Assembly (NCBI RefSeq): GCF_007830265.1
Contig: NZ_VLKE01000001.1
Location: 3,534,001 to 3,598,000, forward strand
DNA: 64,000 nt
Source of the DNA: Micromonospora olivasterospora
Lineage (GTDB): Bacteria > Actinomycetota > Actinomycetes > Mycobacteriales > Micromonosporaceae
Reading direction: 5' to 3'
The notes under the pieces: model-generated
The model's database searches: none
What the model was told of the DNA's origin: nothing
What the model saw: the letters and a program-made list of their open reading frames with translations, nothing else
In this document: positions 61,797 to 64,000 of the stretch, piece by piece
Numbering within the stretch: position 1 is the stretch's first letter
How the letters are laid out: every line of letters starts with the position of its first letter
Made by a program: the position numbers and the translations under genes

Positions 61797-62756
61797 ATGA
61801 TCGAGACCAGGGGGCTGCGGAAGTCGTTCCGCTCGCGGGCCGGCCGGGAGAAGCGGACGGTCGACGCCGTCAGCGGGGTCGACCTGAAGGTGGCCGAGGG
61901 CGAGATCTTCGGCTTCCTCGGCCCGAACGGGGCCGGCAAGACCACCACGCTGCGGATGCTGGCCACCCTGATCGAGCCGGACGGCGGCGAGGCCACCATC
62001 GCGGGCGCCGACCTGCGCGCCAACCCCGCCGAGGTGCGCCGCCGGATCGGCTACGTCGCCCAGGGCGGCAGCACCTGGAACGACTCCACGGCCCGGGAGG
62101 AACTGGTCCTGCACGCCCGGATGTACGGCATCGGCAAGGCCGAGGCCCACCGCCGGGCCGAGCGCGCGCTGGCCGCCTTCCAGCTCACCGAGTACGCCGA
62201 CCGCAAGTGCAAGACCTACTCCGGCGGCCAGCGCAGGCGGGTCGAGATCGCCCTCGGCATCATCCACGAGCCACGGATCGTCTTCCTCGACGAACCGACC
62301 ACGGGCCTCGACCCGCAGAGCCGCGCCCACATGTGGGACGAGATCCGCCGCCTGCGCGCCGAGGGGATGACCGTCTTCATCACCACGCACTACCTCGAGG
62401 AGGCGGACGCGCTCTGCGACCGGATCGCCATCATGGACCACGGCGAGGTGGTCGCCGAGGGCACCCCGGCCGAGCTGAAGCGGGAGATCTCCGGCGAGGT
62501 GGTGTCCGTCGGGCTCGACGCCGACGCCACCGCGCGGGCCGCCGAGTTGCTGGACGCCGAGCCGTACGTCACCAAGCTGGAGACCGCCGACGGCGGCGGC
62601 CTGCGCCTCTTCGTCGACGAGGGGGCGACGGCCATCCCGCAGATCCTGCGCCGGCTCGACCAGGGCGGCCTCGCCCTGAACTCCATCGAGCTGCACCGCC
62701 CGAGCCTCGACGACGTCTTCCTCACCAAGACCGGCCGCTCGCTGCGCGAGTCCTGA
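61797..62756 (+). CDS. DrrA-type ABC exporter ATP-binding protein
   Basis: This 319-residue ATPase belongs to the daunorubicin-resistance DrrA group: Walker A GPNGAGKTTT, Q-loop GYVAQGGSTWNDST, signature YSGGQRRR, Walker B IVFLDEPTTGLDPQSR and H-loop TTHYLEEAD. The C-terminal ~90 residues hold the DrrA-specific domain (EISGEVVSVGLDADATARAAELL to HRPSLDDVFLTKTGRSL). It energises the permease at 62961. Exported compound unknown; drug resistance or export of an own metabolite is usual. Confidence 0.93.
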   Translation: MIETRGLRKSFRSRAGREKRTVDAVSGVDLKVAEGEIFGFLGPNGAGKTTTLRMLATLIEPDGGEATIAGADLRANPAEVRRRIGYVAQGGSTWNDSTAREELVLHARMYGIGKAEAHRRAERALAAFQLTEYADRKCKTYSGGQRRRVEIALGIIHEPRIVFLDEPTTGLDPQSRAHMWDEIRRLRAEGMTVFITTHYLEEADALCDRIAIMDHGEVVAEGTPAELKREISGEVVSVGLDADATARAAELLDAEPYVTKLETADGGGLRLFVDEGATAIPQILRRLDQGGLALNSIELHRPSLDDVFLTKTGRSLRES

Positions 62757-62760
62757 AGCC

Positions 62761-62898
62761 GCCGCTCGTCCGCCGCTCGTCCGCCGCTCGTCCGCCGCTC
62801 GTCCGCCGCTCGTCCGCCGCTCGTCCGTCGCCCGTCCGCCGCCTCGGCGCACCGCCTGTCCGCCGCCTCGGCGCACCGCCTGTCCGCCGCCTCGGCGC
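62761..62898. repeat. Two adjoining tandem arrays between the ATPase and permease genes
   Basis: Six perfect 11-nt units GCCGCTCGTCC (62761-62826) and one variant (62827-62837) are followed by a second array of 24-nt units (62838-62861, 62862-62885, partial to ~62898). They lie right after the ATPase stop and may change spacing between the two cistrons. Slippage would make copy number variable. Confidence 0.9.
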
Positions 62899-62960
62899 CG
62901 CCGGGGCGCGAGCGTTCCAGGAGCGCGCCGAGGGGCGCGCCCGTCCCAGGAGAAGAATCC

Positions 62961-63716
62961 ATGAAACTCGCCCGCGACACCTGGCTGATCTTCCAGCGCC
63001 AGATGCAGCTGCTGCTGCGCAACCCGGTCTGGGTCTTCGTCGGCGTATTCCAGCCGGTGATGTACCTGCTGCTGTTCGCCCCGCTGCTCAAACCGGCGCT
63101 GGGCGCGCCGACGCAGGCCGAGGCGTACAAGATCTTCGTGCCCGGCCTCCTCGTGCTGCTGGCCATCTTCGGCGGCATGTTCCAGGGCTTCGGCCTGATC
63201 GCCGAGCTGCGCGCCGGGGTGATCGAGCGGTCCCGGGTCACCCCGGTCAGCCGGGTCGCCCTGCTGCTCGGCCGGGCCCTGCGCGACGTGGTGTCGCTGC
63301 TCGTCCAGGCCGTCATCATCACCCTGCTCGCCCTGCTGTTCGACCTGCGGGTGTTCATCGGCGACCTGCTGCTGGCGTACCTGATGCTCGCCCTGATCGC
63401 GCTGATGACCGCGGCCGTCTCGTACGGCCTCGCGCTCAAGGTCAAGAGCGAGGACGCGCTCGCCCCGCTGATGAACACCGTGGCCCAGCCGGTGCTGCTG
63501 CTCTCCGGCATCCTGCTGCCGCTCACCTTCGCCCCCGGCTGGCTCCAGGGCATCGCCGAGTGGAACCCGTTCTCCTGGGCCGTCGACGGCACCAGGGCCC
63601 TGTTCGCCGGAGACCTCGGCGACGACAAGGTGTGGCAGGGGCTGACCATCGTCGCCGTGCTGGCCGCCGCCGGCGTCGTCTGGGCCGCCCGCCAGTTCGC
63701 CCGCAGCGTCCGCTGA
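62961..63716 (+). CDS. DrrB-type ABC-2 permease
   Basis: This is a 251-residue ABC-2 type membrane protein with six helices. The first ~20 residues are cytoplasmic (KLARDTWLIFQRQMQLLLRNP), then FQPVMYLLLFAPLLK, the GMFQGFGLIAELRAGVIERSRVTPVSR motif typical for DrrB-like permeases, and LLLSGILLPLTFAPGWLQ before the last helices. The ribosome site CCCAGGAGAAG precedes ATG 62961. It forms the membrane channel for the ATPase at 61797. Confidence 0.93.
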   Translation: MKLARDTWLIFQRQMQLLLRNPVWVFVGVFQPVMYLLLFAPLLKPALGAPTQAEAYKIFVPGLLVLLAIFGGMFQGFGLIAELRAGVIERSRVTPVSRVALLLGRALRDVVSLLVQAVIITLLALLFDLRVFIGDLLLAYLMLALIALMTAAVSYGLALKVKSEDALAPLMNTVAQPVLLLSGILLPLTFAPGWLQGIAEWNPFSWAVDGTRALFAGDLGDDKVWQGLTIVAVLAAAGVVWAARQFARSVR

Positions 63717-63802
63717 GGGTGCGGGGCGCCCCTACGCACCGCCGCGCGAACGAGCGGCGAGAGTTGGCTCTCACGAGGGACGGGGCGCGGGTCCGGCGCG
63801 CG

Positions 63803-63808
63803 TAGCGT
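63803..63808 (+). promoter_or_regulatory. TAGCGT -10 box, leaderless start of the MFS gene
   Basis: TAGCGT lies 8 nt before GTG 63817 and no ribosome site is visible. Confidence 0.5.
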
Positions 63809-63816
63809 AAACGCCC

Positions 63817-64000
63817 GTGCCCCGCCTCGCCCATGACAAGATCACCTGGCTGACCTACGCCCAGCTGGGCCTGTGGGGCTTCTTCCTGTACGGCTTCGGC
63901 CCCGTCGTCCCGCTGCTGCGCGACGAGCAGGGCACCAGCGCAGCCGTCGCCGGCCTGCACAGCACCGCCATCGCCGTCGGTGCGATGCTCGGCGGGGCGC
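63817..64000 (+). CDS. MFS transporter, N-terminal part (runs off the window)
   Basis: The first 61 residues of a major facilitator superfamily protein are present: PRLAHDKITWLTYAQLGLWGFFLYGFGPVVPLLRDEQG as helix 1 and following loop, then TSAAVAGLHSTAIAVGAMLGG starting helix 2. The pattern matches drug/metabolite exporters of the DHA1 type, but the signature loop is beyond the window, so substrate and direction cannot be judged. Confidence 0.8.
   Translation, partial: MPRLAHDKITWLTYAQLGLWGFFLYGFGPVVPLLRDEQGTSAAVAGLHSTAIAVGAMLGGA

Noticed and set aside
62761..62898. CRISPR-like repeat array between exporter genes
   Set aside because: Head-to-tail 11- and 24-nt units with no unique spacers.

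Overview
The window is very GC-rich with strong GC3 bias and looks like the chromosome of a filamentous actinomycete, most likely Micromonosporaceae (Micromonospora-like). This rests on the gene families (conservon histidine kinase operon, GuaB1, SCO6745 family, DUF4349, GPP34), on the many starts with a TAnnnT box 6-8 nt upstream and no Shine-Dalgarno (leaderless style), and on gene order. The species call is inference.

Layout. 1-704: end of a sugar ABC permease and a gutted GH13 alpha-glucosidase. 871-1576: two small proteins converging on a terminator. 1748-12866: nucleoside uptake and salvage (BMP lipoprotein, ABC ATPase, two permeases, cdd, deoA, DUF4272, RlmA-like methyltransferase, add, short uridine-kinase-like protein). 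13060-18060: a conservon (sensor kinase, roadblock, DUF742, GTPase). 18223-21607, facing it: a large protein with an IS110-transposase-like N-terminus and a C-terminal tail shared with the conservon kinase, and a conserved acidic protein. 21754-28002: PadR and its membrane partner, cydC, cydD, and remains of cydB and cydA separated by a degenerate TnpB element. 28142-29429: BlaR1-like protease and BlaI repressor. 29593-33600: two aldehyde dehydrogenases, deoC, upp. 33758-40330: GPP34 protein, phosphohexo/pentomutase, Ser/Thr kinase, acyl-CoA mutase. 40777-49288: M20 amidohydrolase, DUF4349, MBL hydrolase, coiled-coil protein, SCO6745 protein, GNAT, gamma-glutamylcyclotransferase, lpdA, DUF998. 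49381-51620: DedA and a ThrRS remnant. 51709-55942: MarR-controlled heterodimeric ABC exporter. 56077-60915: guaB1, LysE/ArgP pair, biotin-dependent carboxylase alpha subunit. 61046-64000: PadR, DrrAB-type exporter, start of an MFS transporter.

The genes cdd-deoA-add-upp-phosphomutase-M20 amidohydrolase-cyclotransferase-lpdA keep the order of the Mycobacterium tuberculosis Rv3315c-Rv3303c region, so the backbone is an ancestral actinobacterial salvage locus with later insertions. Imported nucleosides would be deaminated (cdd, add), phosphorolysed (deoA), the pentose phosphate isomerised and cleaved (mutase, deoC), the aldehyde oxidised (aldehyde dehydrogenases), and uracil recaptured (upp).

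Most notable: (1) the IS110-like protein with the conservon-kinase tail; (2) two intergenic stem-loops whose 26-nt loops are 25/26 identical while their 22-24 bp stems differ; (3) cydAB destroyed at a degenerate TnpB element with cydDC kept; (4) a matched PadR operator pair; (5) six gene-breaking single-base losses, all in G/C runs, which look more like base-calling errors than biology. No tRNA, rRNA or CRISPR array was seen.
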